This document shows positions 33,369 to 45,300 of a stretch of DNA of 64,000 bases, piece after piece. The notes beneath the pieces were generated by a model. The model was not told the origin of the DNA. It made no database searches and saw only the letters and a list, made by a program, of their open reading frames with translations. How positions within the stretch are numbered: position 1 is the stretch's first letter; each line of letters opens with the position of its first letter. Made by a program: the position numbers and the translations under genes. This stretch comes from Telopea speciosissima (taxonomy: Eukaryota; Streptophyta; Magnoliopsida; Proteales; Proteaceae): contig NC_057919.1 of NCBI RefSeq assembly GCF_018873765.1, forward strand, positions 60,549,484 through 60,613,483, in the 5' to 3' direction.

Positions 33369-36300
33369 ATGGCTTCTGTTGGAGCAGATGAAGGGAATTC
33401 GGTTGTAGATGGTACTGGTAGTGACTCCGACACTCAGTCTCCCTCCGCCTCCTCCTTCTCTTCCGGTAATGGTCTCTAATCCTTCCCCTTCCCCCCCCCC
33501 CCCCACCAAAAAAAAAAAAAGAAAGATGGAAACTATGTTAATTAGTTTTGATTACCTCGAAATTTCACTTTTTGATGAATATCATTGTTAATGGTTAATG
33601 AAACGCAGGCGGTCAATCAGAAGATGAAAATGACGATGAGTTGCGGACTTTACAGTGTACCGTGCCCTTTCAAGATATCATTCCAGATGAAACACAAGTA
33701 CTGGATTATCAAACTCAATTGTTGAATCTTGGGGATGAAACACAAGTACTGGATTATCAGGATTGGAATGAAAATATGACCCAGTTGGTGAATGGGTGTG
33801 ATGATGAGATGTTGACCGACAGTGATAGTCAAGGAACAAATGGAACCCTAGTATTGACTGATGTTGATGATAATGATGGCTCTGAAAGAGGAATAGGGGA
33901 TGATGTAGTTGAGATGGAGAAAAGACAACTTAGTCCTTCCAATGATCAAGCAGAGAAGGACCATGTGGTGGATTCTGATGCCTCAACCGATGATGAGCAC
34001 GGTTCAGGTCTTTCCCACACTCTGTTTAAGAAGAACAATGCTATGTTGATATTAAGCCTGGCTTTTTGTACTATGTGTGTAGCATATTGCCATTTTTGTA
34101 TTTTTATATGCTTTTTACTGAATTTCCTCTTTGCCATCTATTTTATGGTTATTCTGTGAGGTGGCCAACGAAGGAAACCGTTTTTTAAGTCACTTGATCA
34201 TTGTGATTGCTCAGAACTTGCTTTAGAGTTGATACCATGGTCATTGCCTCTGGAAAACCAAGCATCCACACTGATGAATTTCTGCCTGTCAGTTGTGTCA
34301 AAATCATAGGATCTGGCTAAAATGGCAGGCAGCTTCATTAAAGTTAGATATTGCACGTAACTTGGGTTCTTAAGCTAGTATACATTTCTCTCTGTGCAAT
34401 TAGAGAAAGGAGCTGCAAAGATAACTCAATTCTTGTGAATTTTATGAACTGGAACCCAAGCTGCAAAGAGAACTCATTCTTATGAAGTTATTGAACTGAA
34501 TCCCAAGAATTTTTTTTTTTTTGGGGTGGCAACCTGACTATACATTTTTCAAGTCTGCTCCCAGTGGGTACCTTTTGAAAGCTGAATCAACTGCATAATT
34601 TTCAAGGCGTTTCCTAGGTGGGGGCACCTTGGTCGCCTTGCATCTAGGCCCCACTCCAACGCCTTGGATCGCCTACACGCCGTGACAACTATGATCAGCT
34701 GGTCTAGCAGGCTACTAGATGTAGTATTTCAGAGCCAAATTCATTATGCTTCTCTGCAAAAGTTATGTCAAATATTTTTTTTCCGAAATTAGGATAATTA
34801 GTTGTCAACTCACTGAAGTTTTCATCCACAGACTTGTCTGGTTTTCTGAGAGATTTTCTTCCTTGTTATATACTTATATGGAGGTCTCATTTTTTGTTTG
34901 GAGACTTGCAGAGTGGATATTTCCTAGAAAAGTGAGCATTGTCTTTCATGACTCAAGTCATATTCAGTCCCATCTGGCTCTATACTGCCCCCACCCCCCC
35001 GCCAGAGGGGGGAGGGGGAGTACCACCTCCTTAAGGCTTCAGAAAACCGGAATCCATAATCTTGATGTTAGAAGCAACCCGCTTTTACTGTTCACTTAGA
35101 ATACCAAGTGATCAGTTTGATTCTGTCATTTACCATTTATCTAGTTTCTATATGATCATTGGGAACTCATGATGGAATTTGTAAGTCCATTTTGATGCAA
35201 AGATTTGAAGATACTTTTAAATATTTTCAATTTATTGATATATGAATAACTTAGTAATGCAGTTTCGGTGCAACATTAGGGCCTGTTTCAATAGTATTTG
35301 GTTATGGTTTTTGTTTTAAGTGGTTTCATTTTTAATGGGCTCAATTATAAGGCCCAAATTTAGGTACATTGGGAGTACACGAATTTAGTCTTTTAATTTA
35401 GTATTCTAGTATATAGGGCCTTCTTTGTCTTGAGGGTTAAGTAGTTTTTCTAGATAGTGTCATTAACGATAATCTGGTTAGTGTTAGTGTTTGAGTCCAT
35501 TAAGTTTACTTACTAGTTGTTTAATTTTGTTAAGACTATATCTAGATGTTAAAAGTGTTTGAAGTTTACTAGGGTTCTACTTTAAAATATTTTATATGAG
35601 GATGTAACCCCCTCTCAGATTACACAGTTGGCTGTGAGCTCTTCCCCCTATCCCTCTCTTCTCCTTTCCCCAAGTTGCTGCTTACGGGTACTAACAGCCC
35701 CTTATCTCTTCTCTTTCTTCTTTTCTTCATTCTTTTTTTACTTTCCCCATCGCAGGTTGCTGCAATCAATAAATCAGCAAGCCTTTTCAACCTTGTTGTA
35801 TCAGGAAAATCTGCTTGTGGGGCAGCTGATCTGATCATTGATTCCTAATCTGGAATCTAGGTTGGCTAGCTGCATCAACTTAATCAAACTTCACCATGAT
35901 TGTGGCATTATGCCAAAAGAAATGTTGTGTTTTTTCGTTTTCCATTTTATATGAAGGACGAGAAAGACTTTTACTATAGTTTTTTTCTTTATTTCCGTTG
36001 ACTACATTAGTAAGTCATGGCATTTTCATATATTTACGTTATTTTTGTAAGTTTCTTGCTATTTTCACCAAGTCCAGTTCAAATTTGTTAATATTGTTGA
36101 AACCATTGAGCTGATCTTCTCTTTCCTGGAACTTGAGGAAATTGAAATCTCTGTCTCTAAAGAATTCCAAATCAAACCGAGTTTCTGAATATTGTTTCAA
36201 GGCAAAAGTTTTTATGCACAGCCATGCATGTGCATGACTGGCATTAAGTGCAGTCAGATGGGCATAAATGCCCATCCGAAATGACGACAAGACCCTACCC

Positions 36301-39300
36301 CCCCATAAGTCAGAGTCGATGGGAGAATCTCCCGTGCATGAATACCTTTCCCTTGTTTTAAATACCAGAATGATTGGCTGCTTAATTTCTATTGGGCATC
36401 TTGGGGAACCTCTTGTGTGCACATATTGGTCTAATAGGGCATTCACTGAAGGTTTAGTTAGCAACTGAGCATTCACTGAATATATAGTTAAAAACTGCCT
36501 ACTTAATGTGCATTTTGTTTCTCTTTTCTTGTTGATGGTGCAGCATCTTTAAGGGATTCTAGTCCAGTCGTCGGTGGTATAACATGTGGGGGAACTCAAA
36601 TCTTGCCAGATTCTAACCCGAGTAACAGTCAATTTGGATTGGAAGTTGTTCACGACCATGATAAATGGAGATGCGATGGTAGCTTGAAGAAACCTGGGAA
36701 TGCAAGTAAGTGCACAGTGGGTAATCCAAGAGTGAGACAACTTTTTAAAGATGATTCACTTGCCGGATATAAAGAATCCAACTGTAATATTGATGGCAAG
36801 AATGGGGGGACAGAATCACCTCAGTTGGTTGCTGATGATCACAAATTTGTGGGGTTAAGCTATGCTGAGTCTCAAGAACCTGGTGAACAGTCTCAGGCCA
36901 ATGCACTGGATGTTGTGGATAGGTTTCTGTCAGTCAATAATGTTGAGTTGTCTCAGGATGTTCACCATGGAACAACCATCAAGGGGAATTCACCTCCTGT
37001 CTTGAAAGCAAAGGGGCCTCAAAGTTTGGCTAAGAGACCCAATCTTAGCCCAGTTGGGACGGTGGGAGTCTATGACTGGATTGACAGCCGTGAGGACGAA
37101 GGAGGAGGATGTTTCTTCACAAAGAGGAAGGAATCATTCTTTGAAAAAGAAGGCCATGGGAGGAGATCTCTTACCCAACCCCAGAACTCCAGGCGTAAGA
37201 GAGGCAGAAACCTGACTGAGGAGTCGGGACAGAAGGAAAAAGGCTTCAACCTCCATCAGAAGATAATCGGTTTAACCCATTCAGATTCAAGGTTAATGTT
37301 GCACAATTCTAAAGCGGTGCACTCAGCTGAAACAAAAACCAAAAAGAATCTTGCTGGGGAGTTGGATAAACAGTTAAATGTAGAATCTCCGGGAAAAAAT
37401 TTGGATGTACCTGGGATTAACTCAGAGACACCTGGCGCATATGAAGTTGGTTTTGATACACAAATGGCTGCTGAAGCAATGGAAGCCTTGTTCTATGGAG
37501 ACCCTTCCAATCAGGACGTGACTGATGCTCATCAAGTTACAGATATGGTGCCTTGTTTAAAGCATGTTTCCCCTAAGAAGAGGGCTCATCCTCCTGGTTC
37601 TGGTGGCAATATGAGGCAATCAAAGCAAAAGAAGATGCTTGAAACCAAATTAAGCAAAGAGACTCTCACTTCATCTCGTAAATGCAATAAGAGGCGAAAA
37701 GTGAAGGTTTCTCCAGATTCAGAAATAGAACCAAAATTGAGGAGGCACAAGTTTAAGAGTGCGCAACACTTACATTCTGGGAATGCTGTTAATGGGAATG
37801 AAAGCTCAGTCAGAAGATCATCTAGACTTGTTCGCGAAAGAAAGACTGTGGAACCTATGAATAGGGCTCATGTTGAAGATGCTGGTAAATATGGTAGTTC
37901 TGCTGCTACAAATGGACATCTCCCCCTTAGCAAAAGACAACGTCAAGAGGATTATAGGACTATCATACCCATTGCTCATCGGACTAGGCAGTGCATAGCA
38001 GTAAATTCATTGAAAAAAACTAGGAATTCATCCGATGATTCTGAAGGAGGGAAAGATGGCATATTGAAGGTTGCTGTTCTGGAGGACAAAAGGAAAAGGA
38101 GAAGTTCACATGTGGATGCATCTAATGTGTTGATTCATGCAGAAACACATTCTAAATTAGATTCAAATCAAATTGGTGAAGCCAGTAAAGGCAAGGTAAG
38201 TCGAGAAGAGCAACAAGGTTATAGTTCACCACATGAAGAATTAGCTGCTACAGCCAGTTGTATGAAATTAGGTGCATTGAGCTATCCGAAAGGAAGAAGA
38301 ACACGTCGGAACATGTCAAGACACTTAAGTAAGGTGGATAACCTAAATGGCCCATCCTCTGTAAGTGATGGGGAAGAAGTTAACAAGCAATCTGTTACAG
38401 TACAACAAAGGAATAATGACAATGTTAAAAGTTCTTGTATCAAACTTGATGTGAAGAGGAAAACACAATCAGCTGCATACCCTTGTCCATTTTTGCCCTC
38501 TGCAGAAAAGAAGGCTGAAGAAAATTTGTTAAGGATAGATCATTCTGGTTCGGCTGATGCTAATGATAACTTGGATTCAATGGGTATGAATGGAAATTTA
38601 ATTCCTAAAAGCCAGATTGGATCCAAGGCCTCCATGCAGCCTGGCAAGAAAGATGAAACTACTGAACATGAAGAAGTAAATACCATGTTAGCAGCATCAC
38701 CAAGTGAGAAAGCTACGCCATCTCATTCAGCATGTACTACACCCAGTAATGGCACACCCATAAACGCAGCATCACCTGTTTGTTTGGGTAATGAATATCC
38801 CAAACAGTCCTGCAGAAAGAGCCTATCAAGATCGTGCCTCAAGAAAGAGCTTACGAGATTAGGTGCCACCAAAGCAGTACCTACTCCTGCATTAAAAGAT
38901 TTGAGAAGAAGAAGAGATATAACTACTGTTCGAGTATTGTTCAGCCACCACTTGGATGAGGATATAATTAAGCAGCAGAAGAAGGTAGTTTGTGTGCTCT
39001 TTGACCGCGCATGTTGCCTTTTCTTACATTGGAACCATTAAAGTCATACACTAGGTGGTAACATTTGGTTTCTTTTTTACAGATTTTGGCACGCCTACGT
39101 GTTCCACTTGCCTCCTCTTCTTCTGATGCCACGCACTTTGTAGCTGATAAGTTTGTCCGTACAAGAAATATGTTGGAAGCAATTGCTCTGGGTAAGCCAG
39201 TAGTGACACATCTGTGGCTTGAGAGCTGCAGGCAAGCCAGCTCCTTTATTGATGAGAGAAACTACATACTGAGGGATTTCAAAAAGGAAAAGGAGATTGG

Positions 39301-42300
39301 TTTCAGTATGCCAGTTTCATTGGCACGTGCAAGCCAATGTCCACTTTTACAGGTTGGTGTGAAATCTTTTCATGGTTAAACCATTCACAATAGATGACTT
39401 TGAATTGGTATTGGCTTATATAATCTCATTCTGATGATTCCATTTCTTGTCATTCTGCCTCCACAATAATCTTGCTGCAGGGTAAGCAAGTCTTCATTAC
39501 GCCAAATATAAAACCTGGTAAGGAGTTGATTGCAAGCTTGGTCAAGGCAGTTCATGGCCAGGTACTTTTGTTCACTAAAACTTTAATTTTGCAACCAAAG
39601 TCTGTTTCTGATAATAATGTTGCATTCTTCTTGAACATTGGCAGAATTTTTCATTGGAAAAAAGGACTACTCTTTTTCCTTTTCTTTTTTTTTTTTGGTT
39701 GGTTGTCGGGGAGGAAGATAAATTATACTTTCATCAATTTTACTCTTCAGTACGGCTAATTTTGATTATGTTATTAATTCAAATACAGCTATACAAATTG
39801 AAAATAAAAGCCTAGTAGTAGGAAGAAATTAAATTGAGTGGAGTATCAATAGGGTACAAGATGATGGATGATCGATAAAGACCACAAACAGGCCCAAACT
39901 TAGGCCCACAACTTCAGTGTTTTAACCAGCCCACGGTAGGCCATGACTTAAGTTGTTAGTGAGGCCCATATGTGGCCCATCTACTGCCTATAACTTAAGC
40001 CCTTTAAGAGCCACAGACCAGCTTTGTGTGGAGGATTTTTTGTTGCTAATTTTTTTTTTAGTTTCTAATTTTGTTACCAGCTACTTAGTAGTTTAGTTAG
40101 TAGCCAAGTAGTTGTTTCTAGTTTTTTTGGGTGAATAGTTGTTTCTTTTTTCTTTTTTTTTTTGGGGGGGGGGGGGGAGAGGTGAGGGGTGAAAGTTTTT
40201 TCATTTTTCTATGTAGCTTTGGTTCTCATTCTAGAATATCCTAATTAGATTGGCAGCCCAATAACCCTTCCCCACGCATAAGGGGTTACCATTCTTTTAA
40301 GAGGGTGATTGCTATTGTAAATAAAAGAGGAGGGGCATGTTGCCCACGATTTTAGTTGAACGACATAATGCTCTTTTGTGAGTTTTTTGCTACTGTGGTG
40401 AATCAATTGCACAGGCCTTAGGTGTTGATTCCTATGGTTGACCTAGGCTTGGTGGTGATACCAAGTCATATCCCCTCTACCCCCTTCTTCCATCTTCTCT
40501 CTTTGTCTTTCTTATTTCTCCTACTGTACTTTTGATTTCCAGCAACTCCCTTCTATCATGGCCATCAAGAGGTAACTCCTATCCTCTCATAGGTCCTATT
40601 TTATATCTGTCATATCCCTATTGCCCTTACTCACTGTTTTGCAGGTTATTCTCAGTTCTCATATTTCCTCTGATTTCTGATTTAACCCATCTGATATCAG
40701 TAACTTTGTCACATTATTTCTCTTAATCTAATCATTGGATAGGTTTCAATTTTTTATATTATCTTCCTTTCCCTCTTCACTACATTCGACCAGAATTTGG
40801 TTGGCATCTGATTAGTAGATTGTGAGTTATGGCTTTCTCTGATGTAGATAAAACTCAATTGTGCTTATTTTAATGGAAATAAGCTTTGGGTTGGGTTATG
40901 TACGCTGAGAAATGTTTGGGAGAAGGATAGTGCACCATTAGTTGAACCATGTCTCTCGGATCTCTCGGAAAGCCTTTGGGTTTTGGGGGCTATAGTTTCC
41001 TTGAGGCATGGTTTGAGCCCTGGTGTGGAGCTCGGTAGTAGTCTGACTTCGGGTGCGTTAGCCTTTGATCCAATGTGTTTTCATTGTAATAGGCCACTTT
41101 ATGTCCTATAATATGGTTAGAAGCTAGGCCTATGAAATTATTTAAGTGTTTTTATTTTAATTGTTATTAAGTGTTTTAGTTAAGCTGGATTTGGATTCTA
41201 TAAGTTGAATCATGATTTGTGTCAGTTTCCTTTATTATTTTAGTTTCCTGGTCAATTTATGTTACTGATGCAGCTCCAAGAAGGAAGAGGAAGAAGAAGA
41301 AGAAGAAGCCCTGAACTTAGGGTTTGAATAGGGAGCCATATATTAGGATTATTATTTTCCATACAAAGTTTATTTTCCTGTTTTTAGATTGAACCGGTTT
41401 AGAATTGGTTGCATCCAATTGGTTCAATTGGTCTAATTTAAGTGAAGTGTTCCTATTGGTCAATAGGTCCTTATATCCTATTGGCTAGTATAGAATCTTC
41501 TTTTAAATTAGTTGTTTTAAGTTAGATTCTTTTATTTTAAGTTAGTAGGGGTATCTTAGTCAATTTATTGTTTTAAATTAGTTAAGTTAGATTAAATCTC
41601 TCCCTTCCACGATTTTAGAAGGAGGATAATTTGTACTAGAATTTGGCCATTGGCTCTTTATTGTAAAAGTAGAAATCGTGGGAGGCTCCCCCACATTGAA
41701 AATTTTAAAAAAAATACTGTTTCTGCTGCTGGCCGACTGCTGCTGCTGTTCCTGCTCCTTTGAGTGTGCATCCTTGTGGATTTCAAGGTGGAAAGGGTGG
41801 GTGGATTCTTGCGACTCCTTACACCGTGATGGCTGGGAGGATTTCTCTCTCTGAAGATGGTTTCATCCTTCATCCTTCAAGCTGCTGCTGGTGGATTCCT
41901 TTGGTAAGTTTGAGTTTTAATTCTGTTTTTCTTATTCCTTCTCCTTCCCAATTCGATCCCCCTTTATTTTTCTGTTTTTCTTTCATAAACCCTAGCCTGC
42001 TGAGTTCTGTCCAGATCTGTTTCTCCGTTAGAAATCAATCAAACTTAGGCCATAGCCTCCCCTCACCATTGTCTACACTCGACCCTAGCTGCTGCCCATA
42101 ATCAACAGTCAAAACCCTAAATCCCTCCTCCATTAAAACCCAAAAAAAACCCTAATTTCTGTCTAGACTTATTCAGCCAACAGAATTCCTTCAAATCACA
42201 GCTGAACTTCCATTCCCTTGTCCCTCACACTCGACCTCAAGCCCTGGTCATAAATCCCACTTTAAACCCTAGTTTTGGTAGTTTCCCTAAGTTCTAAAAC

Positions 42301-45300
42301 CCAAAACCCTAACCCTAAAATTCTGGAATCTGAATTTTGATTTAAATCTGTATCAATTCTGTTTTAAAAGCCTTCCCAAAGCCTGCATATTAAAATCAGA
42401 TATACAGTGTCCTATTCCCCCCATACCTGACCCTAGAATTTAGTTTAAAACCCTAATTTCTACCCAGCCAAATCACCAGTCTTGTTTGGTGATCCTATTA
42501 CCTTGGTTCCTAGTGGGAATACTCCTACCTAGGACTACATTAGTTGCCTTATTAGTTAAGGATTGGTTTAAGCCTTTCCTTTTTATTGTTTGAGTCTATT
42601 TTTAAGCCTTCTATATAAGTTTGTGAGGGGGTCCATAGGAGAAGTTGTGAGGAAGGGCATGCATGGTATAGGCCTTGTACCAAGTATGACCTCGAATAGA
42701 ACCTATTGGAGGGCAAGGGTACATGTAGCAGACCCCATTTAGTTGAGATGATCCGGACTTGCTGGGCTGTGCCTCTTTCCTCTTACTTTCATCTTCTTTC
42801 ATTTTTCTTTTAAGGGTAATTTACACATACCACCCCTGAGGTTTGATGAAAGGACAATTTTACCCCCCAGTTTTGAAAAATTCTGCGTACCCCCCTGAGG
42901 TTTGCAAACAGTAACAAATAAGCCCATTCAGTCAGTTCATGACTAACAGTGTTAAAAATAAGAGGTGAACTGACAAAATTACCCTTGCAAAAAAAAAAAA
43001 AAAAAAACCTGCAACTCATCTTCCCCAAATCAATTGGGGAAGATGAGTTGCAGGTTTCAAAACCCTTTCAACCCTTAAAAACTCTCTCCCTTTCAATTAT
43101 TGAAGTTCTGCACCAATGTTTGCATGGCATGGCATGTATGGTTCTCTCCCCTTCTTTATCTTCTTCAATCTTTCTTCATCTTCATCTTCTGGGTTTCATT
43201 GCTTTTCCTTAATAGATTTAGAATTAGAAATGATGATCAAAAGCAGTAGCTTGGGAGAGATACTTCTGAAGATTGGGATGTTCGCACTTGTTCAAGCGCT
43301 GGTCTACTTCATCCTCTCCAAATCATCCTCCATGTTCTCCAATAACGTCCCTCCTCGCTCCCTTAGTTTCAGACCTGCTCGCTCTCTCAGTGTACGCCGA
43401 TTCTTGGCTGCTCTCTCCGACTTACCTACCGGCGCTGAACCATCACCTTCGTCAAGCGGATCACAGCCTCAGCCACCAATAACTCCCCAGGAAGAAAATT
43501 CTGCTGCGGGGAATGATTATTTTAAACAATCCTAGTTTCAATTTGGGATTTGAGCACTGTAATTAGCTATTTTGCTTAGTATTATTTTCATGAATACTTG
43601 TATTTTAGACCCCAAATCTGTGTGGCTATATATGTATATGATCTTTTATTCTTTAATTTGTTCTTAAATAATTGAGAGATATATATGGGTTCTCTGGTTC
43701 TTTGATGAATTTGTTATCATTGATGCACTCATGTTATTTAGTAGAGTTCTTTTGGGTCTAACTTGTATGAAAGGTATACATATATGAATTTGATTAAATC
43801 CAACCGATCTGAAACTAGAGCTCTCTTCCTCCCTAAACCCTAATCTCCTCCACCAAACTGATCCACGATTTCTCCTACTTTTGAACTCTAAGCTCTCTTA
43901 CTCCCTAAACCAAATTGAACCCTAACTAATGGATGTTGTGTTCTTCGCTGAGGTCACGACTCTGTTTGTCGTCCTAACCCCAAAAATGCATGCCCTCCCA
44001 AATGATAGGGTTTCAAATTGTTTCAAAACCCTTGATCATGGTGGTTGAACAGGTTGAACAAAAATTTGGTGAAGGGGTTTCTGGAGAATGCCCAGGTTCT
44101 ATTACCATTTGGGATTTTTTCCCAATTTGAAACCCTAAATTCCTTGAGGGTTGAAGGGTTTTGAAACCTGCAACTCATCTTCCCCAATCGATTTGGGGAA
44201 GATGAGTTGCAGGTTTTTTTTTTCTTTCTTTATTTGCAAGGGTAATTTTGTCAGTTCACCTCTTATTTTTAACACTGTTAGTCATGAACTGACGGAATGG
44301 ACTTATTTGTTATTGTTTGCAAACCTCAAGGGGGTATGCAGAATTTTTCAAAACTGGAGGGTAAAATTATCCTTTCGTCAAACCTCAGGTGTGGTATGTG
44401 TAAATTACCATTCTTTTAATTTCCATTTTTCATTTGTCAGTGTCCGTTTTTCATTTATCATCTCATTTCCCATCCCTCTTTTCCCATATCTTCATTCCCC
44501 GTTTTTCTTGTTGTTTAGACCTTAGTTTTACCTATTGTGTTTGTTTGGATCCATGTAGCTGCCCCCATTAAGTTGGGATAAGGCCGTGTTTGTTGTTGTT
44601 GTAGGGGGTCCAGCCTTGTACACAAATTTGATTAATTAGATTTTGGCTTGAGCCTTTTCTTCATTCTGTGAGATTCAGATTTTCTGTGTGATGCACTGTT
44701 ACGTTAGTGGGAAGCCAATAGTGGCTGGTGGGATTTCAGTTAAGGCTAGGTGGGATGCGTAGTCATATCTTCTTCTTCATTCTTCCTTCTCCATCAATAC
44801 TCAAGTAAGATAAATTCACAACTCCTAATCTAACCATCGGATTTACTTGATACTTGCTATCTTGTTTGATAGCCTAAGAACTATTGTTAACCAGAATCTT
44901 ACTTCTATCAGTTCATTATTTACTAATATCTGAGTTCCTAGTTTTTAGGATCATAAGTTGCTATGATGTAAATAAGTCACTTAGAGGGCTTATTTTATTG
45001 AAAATAAGCTTTGGGTTGGGTTTTGTAGGTGTAGGGATTTTGATCCCATGGGTTTATTTTGTAATTGGCCAATTTAATGAGCCTAAAATATGGGTAAAAA
45101 ATAGGAAAACGGGATTTATTTCTGTTAGAAGTATCGTTGAGTCCCATTAGTGGGTCTTGGGATTAATGCCTTGCGCTAATCTCGAGAATCTATTTTAGCT
45201 TTTTGTCTTTCCTTATTTGTCCCTACCCCTAATATATATGCTATATCTCTTTCATTATTGAGGTATTGAGGATTTACGGCTGCTGCTCCATTCTCTTCTC

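Larger units (their letters stand above)
26819..34233 (+). repeat. Tandem segmental duplication, unit 2
   Basis: Second copy of the duplicated block, from the DnaJ J-domain breakpoint through tRNA-Pro to the breakpoint within BRCT intron 2. It lacks the MULE and the 173-bp fold-back of unit 1. It has its own replacement of about 640 bp at 31905-32540. This unit keeps the intact tRNA and the intact BRCT 5' exons. Confidence 0.85.
42814..44410 (+). mobile_element. Pack-MULE-like non-autonomous element with 9-bp TSD
   Basis: A 1,597-bp element in BRCT intron 5. The ends GGGTAATTTACACATACCAC and its complement are related to the TIR of the 8.5-kb MULE (shared ACCCCTGAGGTTTG, TCAGTTCATGACTAACA and other blocks). 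The 9-bp duplication TTCTTTTAA at 42805-42813 and 44411-44419 is exact. TIRs extend about 200-250 bp and each ends internally in a perfect-looking hairpin. There is no transposase; it carries a small intact ORF resembling a host gene. Mobilisation by the related autonomous MULE in this window is plausible. Confidence 0.88.

Noticed and set aside
34161-34235. Extra BRCT exon reading GQRRKPFFKSLDHCDCSELALE
   Set aside because: Its frame does not splice cleanly to the next exon and it runs into a stop at about 34309. The direct 34007 to 36544 join keeps the frame, so this is noted only as an alternative.
42298-42326. CCCTAAACCC/AACCCTAACCC stretches suggesting telomere repeats
   Set aside because: Only two or three irregular units within AT/C-rich intron sequence. 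ACCCTAA words are common near plant genes, and this is not an interstitial telomere array.
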